64,000 bases of DNA from contig CBDHHC010000006.1 in NCBI GenBank assembly GCA_965263345.1, forward strand, positions 310,001 through 374,000. The letters run 5' to 3'. Of the stretch, positions 36,075-45,212 are shown in pieces; the first letter of the stretch is position 1, and the number at the start of each line of letters is the position of its first letter. Source of the stretch: CBDHHC01 sp965263345. Its GTDB lineage: Bacteria; Pseudomonadota; Alphaproteobacteria; Rhizobiales; CBDHHC01. Below the pieces are notes generated by a model, which was given only the letters and a program-made list of their open reading frames with translations, made no database searches and was not told where the DNA came from. A program made the translations under genes and the position numbers.

Positions 36075-36326
36075 TTACAAGAATACATTCGGTTGTGTGC
36101 GCTGCAGGGAGTGTCGATACCCTAAGACAAGGGTTTGTTTTGTGACCTGTGTGCGCCAGCTTGCACGGGCTTTTTTCTTGGCTTGATCTTTGCTTTTATG
36201 TTTTCTGTATTTTCCCGTTGTTGGTTTTAGACAATGGGAGGCGGCTTCTGCTGTTGTTATCGTTGTTGTGTTATATGACGTTATTGCAATAATAAAAGCG
36301 CCAAGAATTAATAATAATTTTTTCAT
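36075..36326 (-). CDS. small exported protein, probably truncated by frameshift
   Basis: From the ATG at 36326, preceded by AAAGG 6 bases upstream, MKKLLLILGAFIIAITS and TAEAASHCLKPT form a Sec signal. The mature part HKSKDQAKKKARASWRTQVTKQT is basic. After about residue 60 the frame looks random and ends at 36075. A neighbouring frame further on reads RMYSCKSIS and KKWACYAQAKPC before a stop near 36018, interrupted by a TGA; that is the kind of Cys-bearing tail such small secreted proteins have. It is likely a decayed or mis-sequenced gene whose end lies near 36018. Family not recognised with certainty. Confidence 0.45.
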   Translation of the reverse strand: MKKLLLILGAFIIAITSYNTTTITTAEAASHCLKPTTGKYRKHKSKDQAKKKARASWRTQVTKQTLVLGYRHSLQRTQPNVFL

Positions 36327-36418
36327 ATTTACCTTTCTTACATTTTGTTTCGTTTGTAGGGAGTGTTGTCGAGGCAAGGTGCGGAAAGGTTCAGATTATT
36401 TTTTTAAGGTATTTTACA

Positions 36419-37062
36419 ATGACACCAGAACTATCAATAAAATTTCTCTGAGGTTGAAGCAAAGCTCACGGGTGAAGGTTCGGGGCATGATTGGTGGCAT
36501 ATTAAGCGCGTTTGGAACATGGCTCGGAAGATTGGTGCTATCGAACAGGCTGATATGCTGGTGGTTGAGCTTGCAGCTTTGTTGCATGATATCGCGGATT
36601 GGAAGTTTCATGATGGGGATGAGGAGATTGGTCCGCGTATCGCGTCTGAAATGCTCGCTCGTTATGATGTTTCTCAAGATATTATTGATCATGTGTGTTT
36701 GATTATTCGAGGAAATGGTTTTAAGGGTGCGCCTATTACTCCTTCCAGTTTAGAGGGTAAAATTGTGCAAGATGCAGACCGGCTTGATGCGCTGGGGGCG
36801 ATTGGTATTGCTCCGGACTTTTGTCTATGGCGGTCATATGGGGCGTCTGATTTATGACCCTGATGTGAAGCCCGTTATGCATCAGAGCAAAGAGAGTTAT
36901 GCCAAAAGTGAAGCCCCTGTGATTACGCATTTTTATGAGAAATTGCTCTTGTTGAAAGATTTGATGAATACGGAGGCAGGAAAAAAGCTGGCTGAGGAGC
37001 GGCATCAGTTTATGGAGGTATATTTGGAGCGGTTTTATCTTGAGTGGGAGGGGGAGGTTTGA
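36419..37062 (+). pseudogene. HD-domain phosphohydrolase, two frameshifts
   Basis: Read from ATG 36419 (AAGGT upstream) the first nine codons give MTPELSIKF, then a one-base insertion at 36446-36449 moves to a frame reading EVEAKLTGEGSGHDWWHIKR, HDIADWKFHDGDEE and IVQDADRLDALGAIGIA. A second one-base insertion, an extra C at 36813, moves to TFVYGGHMGRLIYDPDVKP and the end at 37062. HD superfamily metal ligands are visible as HDWWH, LLHDIADWK and DADRLDA. Repaired length is about 213 residues. Proteins of this kind hydrolyse nucleotides or related phosphates; the substrate is unknown. Its 3-prime end has two degenerate relatives at 38286 and 40510. Confidence 0.8.
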
Positions 37063-37109
37063 GGGGGAGGATAATCTCAGCGTCTCATTAAGTTAAAATT
37101 TTCAACAAT

Positions 37110-37135
37110 AATGCTTTTGGCAGGTTTGCAAGACC
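37110..37135 (+). repeat. GCAGGTTT/AAACCAGC element, copy 1
   Basis: Downstream of the HD gene: GGCAGGTTTGCAAGACCAGC. Relatives follow the other two copies of the HD 3-prime end at 38401-38422 and 40689-40709, where the arms GGCAGGTTT and AAACCAGCC pair. It probably was the terminator of the HD gene and was duplicated with it. Confidence 0.45.
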
Positions 37136-37214
37136 AGCTGGCTGAGGGTTGGCTAATTCATGATTTGTATTTAATATGTTTGTTGTAGAATTTTAAACAT
37201 CAAGGTATTTCTAT

Positions 37215-37568
37215 ATGATTAAATTTGTTATGTGCTTGACCCGTCATCCTGATATGACTCGTGAAGCATTTAGAGATTACTGGACGTACAATCATGGTCC
37301 TTTTTTTATGAAAAATGCTGGTATTATGCGGGCAAAAAAATATGTACAATCCTGTACGATTGATAGTCCTTTAAATGAAATATTGAGAAATTCCAGAGGG
37401 ATGCAACCAGAGTATGATGGTGTTGCTGAAGTCTGGTTTGACTCGGAAGAGGCGCTCGTTGAAGCAATGAGCTCTCCAGAGGGGCAGAAATTAAGTGAAG
37501 CTTTATTAGAAGATGAGGGTAATTTTGTCGATCATTCTAAATCCTGTACCTTTATTGTGGATGAGTAA
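37215..37568 (+). CDS. EthD domain protein
   Basis: A 117-residue ferredoxin-like-fold protein of the EthD/Dabb type. MIKFVMCLTRHPDMTREAF, DYWTYNHGPFFMKNAGI and VAEVWFDSEEALVEAM are typical; the family forms dimers and supports small-molecule breakdown. The catalytic role is not known for most members. It has an upstream gap of about 150 bases and is followed by the second AGGAACGGG palindrome. Confidence 0.82.
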   Translation: MIKFVMCLTRHPDMTREAFRDYWTYNHGPFFMKNAGIMRAKKYVQSCTIDSPLNEILRNSRGMQPEYDGVAEVWFDSEEALVEAMSSPEGQKLSEALLEDEGNFVDHSKSCTFIVDE

Positions 37569-37604
37569 AGAGTTTTAGGGTGGGTAATATAGGGTTTGAC
37601 CATG

Positions 37605-37628
37605 AGGAACGGGTGTTTGCTCGTTCCT
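37605..37628. terminator. palindromic hairpin AGGAACGGG, copy 2
   Basis: AGGAACG (37605-37611) pairs with CGTTCCT (37622-37628) around GGTGTTTGCT. It sits between the EthD gene and the convergent 172-residue protein gene. Its right half, TGCTCGTTCCTGG, reappears at 39529-39541 at the edge of the degenerate duplicate. Confidence 0.5.
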
Positions 37629-37650
37629 GGGAAGATCTTTATCCTTTATT

Positions 37651-38169
37651 TTATGATATTATATGAGCTGGATTGTTCTCTTTAATTGCTTTCCAAATAT
37701 AAAGATCATTCAACATGATGTGCTTCGTCGATCCCATACGATATTTGTTAACATCACTTGAGAGTTCTGCTATCTCTTTTAAGATATTCTCAACATCTAT
37801 ATCTCTTATCAATGCCTCTTTACAATCTGCCCTGAGTTCAAGCAGAAAATCACGGGTGTCTGCGCCATGATCATAAATCGAGAGAAAGATTAACTTGTTG
37901 CGAAATTGAGTTTCATTGAAATTTTCATAATCGATGTCTAGAAAAAATAAGAACCAATATAAAAATTTCTGATATTCTTCAAGAAGTTTTCTAATTTTGT
38001 CTCGTTCGTAGGAATTTAAAGTTAAATAGAGGCTTATTACTTTTTGTGCCAAAGCTTTTGAAGGTGACAAATCCACATCTAGCTTGTCTAGGTCTTCTTT
38101 AATATCTTTGAAGCTTGCATTCCATTCTTTCAAACCTTGTTTTAGCGCTTCAATATCTTCTTTTGTCAT
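37651..38169 (-). CDS. hypothetical protein, 172 aa
   Basis: A helical, acidic cytoplasmic protein with no family I know. The ATG at 38169 (MTKEDIEALKQGLKEW) has AGGA 9 bases upstream; an ATG at 38178 is too close to that site. The middle has LYLTLNSYERDKIRKLLEEY and a hydrophobic FLYWFLFFLDIDYENF. The end DLYIWKAIKENNPAHIIS is tidy. A badly degraded second copy of this gene is recognisable at about 39590-40345 in the same orientation. Confidence 0.6.
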   Translation of the reverse strand: MTKEDIEALKQGLKEWNASFKDIKEDLDKLDVDLSPSKALAQKVISLYLTLNSYERDKIRKLLEEYQKFLYWFLFFLDIDYENFNETQFRNKLIFLSIYDHGADTRDFLLELRADCKEALIRDIDVENILKEIAELSSDVNKYRMGSTKHIMLNDLYIWKAIKENNPAHIIS

Positions 38170-38285
38170 ACGGTACATTCCTAGCGGTTTTTGCTTTGTG
38201 TTATTTGGGTGCAGAGGAATTATTTTATTTAAAATTTATGACTTTCCTTCAGGGTATTTATAGATTGAATGGGAGGCATAGGCAA

Positions 38286-38360
38286 TATGTTCTGTGTTTG
38301 GGCAAGGTGCTGGCTTAGGAGCGGCGGCGGTTTTATCTTGAGTGGGAGGGGGAGGTTTAT
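38286..38360 (+). pseudogene. fragment related to the 3-prime end of the HD gene
   Basis: The stretch GCTGGCTTAGGAGCGGCGGC then TTTTATCTTGAGTGGGAGGG, GGAGGTTT matches the end of the HD gene at 36985-37062 (GCTGGCTGAGGAGCGGCATC, TTTTATCTTGAGTGGGAGGG). A shared phrase just before it, GTTCTGTGTTTGGGCAAGG, links it to the third copy at 40518. The 38401-38422 GCAGGTTT element follows. It cannot encode anything by itself. Confidence 0.6.
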
Positions 38361-38436
38361 GACCTCAATGATTGTGTAAATGTAGTCTTTTATGAGCGAG
38401 CAGGTTTACAAAACCAGCCCCAAAAGGGTTTATGTC

Positions 38437-39192
38437 TTTACACCGTTCGGCATAAGCTTTCATGGCTGACGTCAGGTACTCTGTAAAGCCTTTGGCTATT
38501 GTTTCATATTTGTTCTGAAATCAGGATGGAGGATACATGTCTGCCAGGCCGGCAAAGTATTGTCGGTAAGCAGGGTTTGCCCCACATTCTAGCGACATAG
38601 GCTCGATGCTGATCAAGCAGAGTATCCAGGGTGTCAGATGTCGCTGGTGTTCCATTGCTCATCTGTTGTGGGATCCTGATTCTATTGCCTCAAGCTCCTG
38701 CATTGCTTTTGCCATGTCAGCTTCAGACATTTTGCCGGCAGGTTTGCTCGTTTCAATGCTTTCCTGCATTTGTGAGCGATATTTATTTATCAGCTCGATT
38801 TCGTATTGGGCCTGTTTTTCTTTTGAAAAACCCTGGTGTCAGAATGTTTCATAACGCTTTCTCCTGTTAAACTTGCGATCGTTTGATCGATAGTTACAAT
38901 TTGGTTATGCGCTTGACCCGTTTATCAACCTTGTCTTATGCTCATTAAGCGCTGAGATATGGTCAAAATCTGGGGTATCGAGAAAGTTTTTGATTTCTGA
39001 TAAGGGTACGAATTCCCGAAAAAGGAGGATTTCCTGTAAGCGATAGAGCTCATCCTTACCGTGATAACGATAGCGGTTCTGGTATTATGCATGGGCTTTA
39101 AAAGGCCGAAATCATCGTAACAATGTCCTGTACGCATTGATACGCCGGTCAGCTTTGAAACTTCTTTGACCGAATATTCTTTGATGGCTCAA
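38437..39192 (-). pseudogene. MerR family / TipAS-type regulator, heavily frameshifted
   Basis: On the minus strand fragments of one protein appear in changing frames: IKEYSVKEVSKLTGVSMRT and YDDFGLLKPMHNT (39190-39070) are a MerR helix-turn-helix; then DELYRLQEILLFREF-like and FLDTPDFDHISALNEHK; about 38800-38560 gives a piece with MWGKPC-like and HRAYVARM; finally KYETIAKGFTEYLTSAMKAY near 38470-38530. This order fits MerR regulators with a TipAS antibiotic-recognition domain. I count at least four frame breaks and no usable start. It is dead. No intact neighbour seems to depend on it. Confidence 0.65.
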
Positions 39193-39524
39193 TACCTTTC
39201 CGAGAAGGGATGCATAGTCTCACGTAGTATGATGGTCAAGTTGCTGAAAGGGGTTTTTCTGGTTTTTTCGGGTGAGGGGGTCGAATATGAAGCAATGAGA
39301 CTATATCCGTTCCAGAGTAGGGCAGAAATTGCCAGATGGAGTTGCTTAGAAGATAAACGGGTAATTTTGTCTGATCTTTATTCTATACCACTCCTGTGAA
39401 ACGAAATGATAGCATGCACAATAGGGACAGGATTGCAAAGCAGCCCCCACGGAGGTTTTACGGGTGAGGCTAAAGCCAATATAGGAGTATGCTGAGATGA
39501 CTAATGTAACAGAAAACACTGTTG

Positions 39525-40350
39525 GTATGTGCTCGTTCCTGGTGATGATCTTGCCCTCCTTGAAGAAATAGAAACTGTTTTTGATGTGATATTATTTAAT
39601 GAAGCTGTTGAAAATTTTGTTACTCTTGGGAATGTTTATGACTATCTTCCAAGAGCTGAACGCAAAGATCAGTTAAACGGATGATGTGCTTTGTCATCCC
39701 ATCACTATATTATGCTTGCGCCATGCACTTAAGGGAAGAGCACCTTCTGCTGATACCCTCTGATTTGGACAGCCTTATATATCAAAAAGACATCTAGGAT
39801 CAGATCTTCATCAAATAAGCTTCAAAGTTTACAATCTAAACTTCCTGAGTACTCAATTTCTGGATTTAAATCACGGGTGTCTGTTATTCCTTTTGCCAAT
39901 TTTGATTGGATTAAATATTGGACTGGATTTATCTCCTAATTGCTCTTTTGAGTTTCCATTAGTCAAATATTCACCTCGTGATAATCGATGGTCTAGATTT
40001 AGGAAAACTTTCTAAGAAAGTGGCACATATAAAAATTGGTAAGCTGTGTAAATATTCAGGTGGGTGCAATAGCAAAGTTTTCTAATACTTTGGTACGCGT
40101 TCGTAGGACCACTCATGCACCGAAAGCCAATCAATAGAGGACTTACTTTACTATATGGTTAAATCCATAAGCTATAATTGACAGGTGACAAATGAGGGAT
40201 TAGCTTGCGCGTAGTGCATATATTTTAATAATCTTTGGGCTTGCATTTGTCGCATTCTTATCATGACACCTTGTTTTAGCGCTCACCACAACCATCATTC
40301 CGGCTATTAATTGTTATTCGGTACATTTATTGCGAATGTGAATACTTGCA
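39525..40350 (-). pseudogene. degenerate second copy of the 172-residue protein gene
   Basis: Scattered but collinear matches to 37620-38170: GCTCGTTCCTGG at 39530, AAAGATCA..GATGATGTGCTT at 39665-39690, AAATCACGGGTGTCTG at 39877-39892 (37853-37868 in the good copy), AGTTTTCTAAT..CGTTCGTAGGA at 40073-40105, ACCTTGTTTTAGCGCT at 40269-40284 and CGGTACATT at 40319-40327, the start region. Many indels and substitutions separate them, so this is old decay and not sequence error. No frame survives. Confidence 0.6.
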
Positions 40351-40509
40351 AAGTGAAACAAGTTCTTATTGGGTGACAGAGGATAAACGGTTTCTTACAA
40401 AACTTTCCTTGATGAGGAATTCACTACATATATTTTCAGAAAAAACTGTTCAATTGCTATCTTGATAAAAATATACGCATTGAAGCCTTATCCTCTCTGG
40501 GAGGCGACT

Positions 40510-40630
40510 TGGCTAAATGTTCTGTGTTTGGGCAAGGTTGCCGACTGGCTTAGGAGCGTGCATCAGTTTATGGTGGTTATATTTGGAGCGGCCTTTTGCT
40601 CGGCTTGAGAAGGGCTTCGGGGGGAGGTTT
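40510..40630 (+). pseudogene. second degenerate fragment of the HD gene end
   Basis: GTTCTGTGTTTGGGCAAGG, GACTGGCTTAGGAGCG, CATCAGTTTATGGTGGTTAT and ATTTGGAGCGG match the end of the HD gene (36985-37062) and the copy at 38286, with several insertions. It is the far end of the duplicated unit and abuts the pheT terminator region. Confidence 0.6.
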
Positions 40631-40688
40631 AGGTGAAGTGACCCTTACAGTTGGTATTAATGTTGAATTTAGCATGAACACTAGGGGC

Positions 40689-40709
40689 AGGTTTGCTAAA
40701 CCAGCCCCG
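40689..40709. terminator. GGCAGGTTT/AAACCAGCC hairpin
   Basis: GGCAGGTTT (40689-40697) pairs with AAACCAGCC (40701-40709) with one mismatch and a GCT loop. It lies 29 bases beyond the pheT stop on the minus strand and may end the pheST operon, but related elements sit behind the two other HD 3-prime copies (37110, 38401), so it may simply be part of that duplicated unit. Confidence 0.45.
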
Positions 40710-40737
40710 CTGTGTGTCTCGAAGTTTGTGGCTTACC

Positions 40738-43151
40738 TTACCCTCGAATCTCACCGCCCGTGGACTTCTTCACCTGAGCAATCACCTTATCCGCAACTGC
40801 TTCTATTTCTTTTTCGGTGAGGGTCGCGTCTTTGGGTTGGAGGGTGACTTCTATGGCTAGGGATTTTTTGCCGTCTTCGACGCCTTTGCCCTGGTAGATG
40901 TCAAAGACTGAAACGTCAGTGATGAGTTTTTTGTCTGACCCTAGGGCAGCTCTGACAACATCTCCGGCGGCGACATCTTCGTTTAGCAGGAAGGCGAAGT
41001 CGCGTTTTACGGTTTGTAAGTCGGTACTTTCCAATGCTGACTTTGAGATGGATTTGCGTTTTGGTTGTGGGATGGAATCGACATAGATTTCAAAGCCGAC
41101 AACTGGGCCTTCAATGTCCAGAGCTTTGGCTGTTCTTGGGTGAATTTCGCCGAAGACACCGAGCAAGATTTTCGGGCCTAATTTGATTGCGCCTGAACGG
41201 CCCGGGTGAAACCAGTCTGGGGCATCTCTTGTTATTTGTACTTTGTTTGGATCTTGTCCTAGTGATTGTAGAACAGCAAACGCGTCGGCTTTGGCATCGA
41301 ACAGGTCGACGTTTTGAGCTGCACCATCCCAATGACGGCCAGCGCCTGCCTGTTTGGCTGTGCCCAGTCTGACACCTGATGCGCCGATATATTGGTCCTG
41401 CATTTCATCGCCGCGATAGGCCTGGCCCATTTCAAACAGGGCGCAATCGTTAAAGCCACGGTCGGCATTGCGCTGGGCTGCGGTGAGCAGGCCAGGAAGC
41501 AGGCTTGGACGCATGCTGGACATTTCAACGGAGATGGGGTTGGCGAGTTCTAGCTCATCCTGACCACCGCCAAAGAGGGATGCTGTTTCTCTTGGTAAGA
41601 AAGACCATGTCACGGCTTCAGTCAGCCCACGCCCTGCGAGGACGCGTCTTGTTCTGCGGACGCGTTTTTGGTTTTCGGTCAGGTTGGTTTGGCGATGCCG
41701 CCTAAGTTTGGCAGAGGTGTTGATGGGATATTGTCTACGCCATAGAGACGGATGACTTCTTCCACCAGGTCTGCGGATTGTGAAATATCCGGGCGCCAGG
41801 TTGGGACTTTGGTTTCGACTTTATCGCCTTTGCCATCCACTTTGAAGCCAAGACTTTTTAAGGTTTTCTTAATGTCACCAGATTTGATTTTGACGCCTGT
41901 TAAGCGTTCCACCTGGTTGATATCAAAATCGATTTCAAGATCTGGATCTGGGGCTTCTCCTGCTATAAGCATTTCGCTTGGCTCACCACCACAGATTTCT
42001 AAGATCAGTTGAGTGGCATAGTGGATACCGAGTTCAACAGATTGCGGATCAATGCCGCGTTCGAAACGATAGCGGGCATCTGAATTGATGCCTGTTTTAC
42101 GCCCTGTCATAGCTGTGCTGATGGGATCGAAATAAGCTGACTCTATCAGGACATTGGTAGTCTCTTCTGTTGAACCGCTTGTTACGCCGCCCATGACACC
42201 GCCAAGGCCAAGAACGCCATTGCTATCCGCGATGACACACATTTCTTCGTCGACTTCATATTCTTTATCGTCAAGAGCTGTGAACTTTTCGCCTTCCTTG
42301 CCAAAGCGTGCATGGATGGTGCCTTTGAGTTTGTCGGCATCATAGACATGCAATGGGCGTGCGCGATCATAAGAAATATAGTTGGTGATATCGACCAGTG
42401 CATTGATCGGGCGCAGGCCAATGGCTCGGAGACGTTTTTGCATCCAGTCCGGGCTTGGGCCATTTTTGACGTCTTTGATATAACATCCGGCAAAGACCGG
42501 GCAGATATGCTGGTCTGCTTTTTTGAATTTGACGCTGATTTTTGTGGGGCAATCAAATTTGCCTTTGGTTGGTTTGACTGGGTCTGGTTTCAGTTTGCCT
42601 AAACCAGCTGCTACTAAGTCTCTAGCGATACCACGTACGCCTAAACAGTCCGGGCGGTTTGGAGTGATGGCAATCTCGATGATTGGATCATCAAGGCCAA
42701 GGGCTTTAACAGCTGAGCTTCCGGGTTTGGCTTTTGTTTCTAACTCAATGATGCCATCATGTTCTTCAGAGATTTCAAGCTCGCTTTCAGAGCACATCAT
42801 ACCATTTGATTCAACGCCGCGGATTTTTGCTTTTGTGAGCGTAAAATCAATACCAGGAACATAGGTGCCGACAGGCGCGAAGACAGCTTTGATGCCTTCT
42901 CTGGCATTTGGCGCTCCACAGACGACCTGCAGCGTCTCTTTACCAGTATCAACCTGGCAGAGTTTAAGTTTGTCTGCATCTGGGTGTTTTTCAGCGGAGA
43001 CGACTTTAGCAACAACGAAGTCTTTTAGGGTTTCGGCTGGGTTAACAACTTCTTCTACCTCAAGGCCGATGACAGTCAGAGTGTCCAGGATTTCTTCTAA
43101 AGATGCGTCTGTTTCTAAATGGTCTTTTAACCAGGATAGCGTGAATTTCAT
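40738..43151 (-). pseudogene. pheT: phenylalanyl-tRNA synthetase beta subunit, one frameshift as sequenced
   Basis: Beta chain of the tRNA-charging enzyme. The first 490 residues (43151 to about 41687) include the EMAP/tRNA-binding domain (VVAKVVSAEKHPDADKLKLC), B1-B5 domains and end RLYGVDNIPSTPLPNLGG. The frame then breaks at 41686-41687, where GG on the + strand should be GGG; the other frame continues NLTENQKRVRRTRRVLAGRG, TEAVTWSFLPRETA and the anticodon-binding tail to 40738. Total about 804 residues, normal for the family. PheT is essential in bacteria, so the one-base deletion is probably a sequence error. It overlaps pheS by 4 bases. Confidence 0.93.
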
Positions 43152-44257
43152 GAGCTGATCCCCCCTGCTAATGTTGGGACATCGAATGGTAAGAAGCCAT
43201 AATGTTTAAGCCAACGTAAATCTGCACCGAAGAATGGGCGAAGGTCTGGCATGCCATATTTCAGCATCGTGATGCGGTCTATGCCAAGACCAAAAGCGAA
43301 ACCTTGATATTCTTCAGGGTCTAGATTTACATTCCTTAGGACATTTGGATGAACCATGCCGCAGCCTAAGATTTCCATCCATTTGTCGCCTTGGCCGATT
43401 TTGATTTCATCTCCGATGGATTCATATTGGATATCTGCTTCCATGGATGGTTCTGTGAATGGGAAGTGAGAGGCGCGGAAGCGCATTGTGACCGCATCTA
43501 CTTCGAAGAAAGCTTTACAGAATTCTTCCAAAACCCATTTTAGGTGGCCGATATGGGTTTCTTTATCGATTACCAGGCCTTCTACCTGGTGGAACATTGG
43601 GGTGTGGGTCTGGTCACTGTCGCATCTGTATACACGTCCAGGGGCAATAATCCGGATGGGAGGCTGTGTTTTCAGCATCGTGCGGATCTGTACAGGACTT
43701 GTATGTGTTCTTAAGACAGAACGGGTGTTTTCGCCCTCTTTGGCATTAAAGTAGAATGTGTCGTGTTCCTGTCGCGCTGGGTGTTCAGCTGGAATATTTA
43801 GAGCCGTGAAGTTATGATAATCGCTTTCAATGTCCGGGCCTTCCGCAATCGAGAAGCCAAGATCAGCGAAAATTTCCGTAATTTCGTCCATAACCTGGGA
43901 AATTGGATGAATACGGCCTTCTAATAAAGCGCCAGATCTTACAGGAAGCGTGATATCTTCTTGCTCTTCGGCGAGTTTTTCCTCTAGTGCAGCTGTTTCC
44001 AGCTGGTCTTTTTTCTTGGTTATTTCATTCGTTATGGCCTGTTTTACAGCATTGACGGCTTGCCCAAAGGTTTTTCGCTCCTCTGGGGCCATTTTTCCTA
44101 AATTTTTCATTAAGGAAGAGATCTGACCCTTTTTTCCAAGGGCAGACACACGAATTTCTTCCAGGGCTGTAAGATCTGATGCGGATTGGACAGCATCACA
44201 TAACTCTTTCTCAAGAGCTTTTAGATCTGTTTCTGGTATATCAGCGACCGTGCTCAT
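43148..44257 (-). CDS. pheS: phenylalanyl-tRNA synthetase alpha subunit
   Basis: Catalytic alpha chain, 369 residues. An N-terminal coiled coil (about 1-110) binds tRNA; class II motifs follow: GRIHPISQVMDEITEIF, EHPARQEHDTFYF, motif 2 around APGRVYRCDSDQTHTPMFHQ, and motif 3 FGLGIDRITMLKYG. The length is normal. It overlaps pheT by 4 bases and follows rplT after a 247-base gap, the usual alphaproteobacterial order. Confidence 0.96.
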   Translation of the reverse strand: MSTVADIPETDLKALEKELCDAVQSASDLTALEEIRVSALGKKGQISSLMKNLGKMAPEERKTFGQAVNAVKQAITNEITKKKDQLETAALEEKLAEEQEDITLPVRSGALLEGRIHPISQVMDEITEIFADLGFSIAEGPDIESDYHNFTALNIPAEHPARQEHDTFYFNAKEGENTRSVLRTHTSPVQIRTMLKTQPPIRIIAPGRVYRCDSDQTHTPMFHQVEGLVIDKETHIGHLKWVLEEFCKAFFEVDAVTMRFRASHFPFTEPSMEADIQYESIGDEIKIGQGDKWMEILGCGMVHPNVLRNVNLDPEEYQGFAFGLGIDRITMLKYGMPDLRPFFGADLRWLKHYGFLPFDVPTLAGGISS

Positions 44258-44309
44258 TATGGTGGTTTCCCGCTTTTTATTTTGGCTATAGCTGATGCTG
44301 TTTTCTGAC

Positions 44310-44469
44310 CTTCATTGTTTTTTTGTCATTTTATGAAGGCATAGCGATCTCTCGCCTTAAATTTAAGGTTTGTAGAGATCTGTTTTGCAGCAAAAGTAAA
44401 TATAGGTTGGCTATAACACCACGGGCAGATAATCAAGAGGTAATAACAGCCTTTGGACGTTATTGCCTC
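44310..44469 (-). promoter_or_regulatory. hairpins in the rplT-pheS gap
   Basis: Two stems occupy this gap: GAGGTAATAAC (44437-44447) with GTTATTGCCTC (44459-44469; one T-G step), just after rplT, and CCTTCAT (44310-44316) with ATGAAGG (44334-44340), 53 bases before pheS. The first may be the rplT terminator and the second could affect pheS, for example through attenuation. No leader peptide rich in Phe is visible. Confidence 0.4.
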
Positions 44470-44504
44470 TTTCATATCACAGAAGATGGGAGAAACTGCT
44501 CTTT

Positions 44505-44864
44505 TTAGGCGTTTACAGCCGATTTTGCTTTCTCAACAAGAGCTTTGAATGCCTCTGGTTGGTGAACAGCAAGGTCAGCTAAGACTTTTCGGTCAATTTC
44601 AATGCCGGCTTTATTTAGGCCATCAATGAAACGGCCATATGTGAAGCCTAGTTCTCTTGTTGCTGCATTGATACGTTGGATCCATAAAGAGCGGAAATTT
44701 TGTTTTTTTGCTTTACGGTCGCGATATGCGTACTGGCCAGCTTTTTCAACCGCTTGGTTTGCTACACGGAAGGTGTTTTTTCTGCGGCCATAATAGCCTT
44801 TTGCAGCTTTGATAACTTTTCTATGGCGCGCGTGGGTTGTAACGCCTCTTTTTACACGTGACAT
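44505..44864 (-). CDS. rplT: 50S ribosomal protein L20
   Basis: A 119-residue ribosomal protein with the full L20 pattern: MSRVKRGVTTHARHRKV, KAAKGYYGRRKNTFRVANQA, AYRDRKAKKQNFRSLWIQRI and GLNKAGIEIDRKVLADLA. It binds 23S rRNA early in 50S assembly and in many bacteria represses its own operon. It follows rpmI after 61 bases. Confidence 0.98.
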   Translation of the reverse strand: MSRVKRGVTTHARHRKVIKAAKGYYGRRKNTFRVANQAVEKAGQYAYRDRKAKKQNFRSLWIQRINAATRELGFTYGRFIDGLNKAGIEIDRKVLADLAVHQPEAFKALVEKAKSAVNA

Positions 44865-44925
44865 GGTGGTGTTCCTTTTAAGATCAATAAATTAGGATTT
44901 GGTTGTCGAATATGGTTAATTTCAA

Positions 44926-45123
44926 TTAACCGTAGGGCATAAATTGTTTCACAATGCGCGCGTCACAATCTGCTAAGATTGTTGTGCCTCTTTGATTGCG
45001 AATGAATTTATTTGATCTTTTGATCATGCCATGACGTTTGCCAGCCTGTTGGCCACGAACTTTACCAGATCCTGTAAGCTTAAAACGCTTTTTCACACCA
45101 CTTTTGGTTTTCATCTTGGGCAT
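44926..45123 (-). CDS. rpmI: 50S ribosomal protein L35
   Basis: A 65-residue basic protein, MPKMKTKSGVKKRFKLTGSG to MPYG, the complete L35. Ribosome-binding site AAGGAG is 8-9 bases before the ATG. It heads rpmI-rplT-pheS-pheT. infC, often next upstream in other bacteria, is not present here. Confidence 0.98.
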   Translation of the reverse strand: MPKMKTKSGVKKRFKLTGSGKVRGQQAGKRHGMIKRSNKFIRNQRGTTILADCDARIVKQFMPYG

Positions 45124-45149
45124 TTTGCTTGTCTCCTTAAAATAATATT

Positions 45150-45212
45150 AAGTTGTTTGTTGAGAAACAACTTCAAGCATTGTGAGCCGCCACGGCATGC
45201 CCCGCCGGGCTC
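45150..45212 (-). promoter_or_regulatory. rpmI leader hairpins
   Basis: In the 5-prime region of rpmI, on its strand, a GC-rich imperfect stem (45183-45211, outer arms GAGCC/GGCTC) comes first, then a perfect 9-bp stem AAGTTGTTT (arms 45150-45158 and 45165-45173) with a 6-nt loop, directly followed by AATATTATTTT and the AAGGAG site. The second looks like an intrinsic attenuator. L20-mediated autoregulation acts through leader structures in other bacteria, so this is a plausible control site. Confidence 0.45.

Noticed and set aside
39166..39399. Plus-strand 77-residue frame
   Set aside because: It begins inside the MerR/TipAS remnant, antisense, and has no support of its own.
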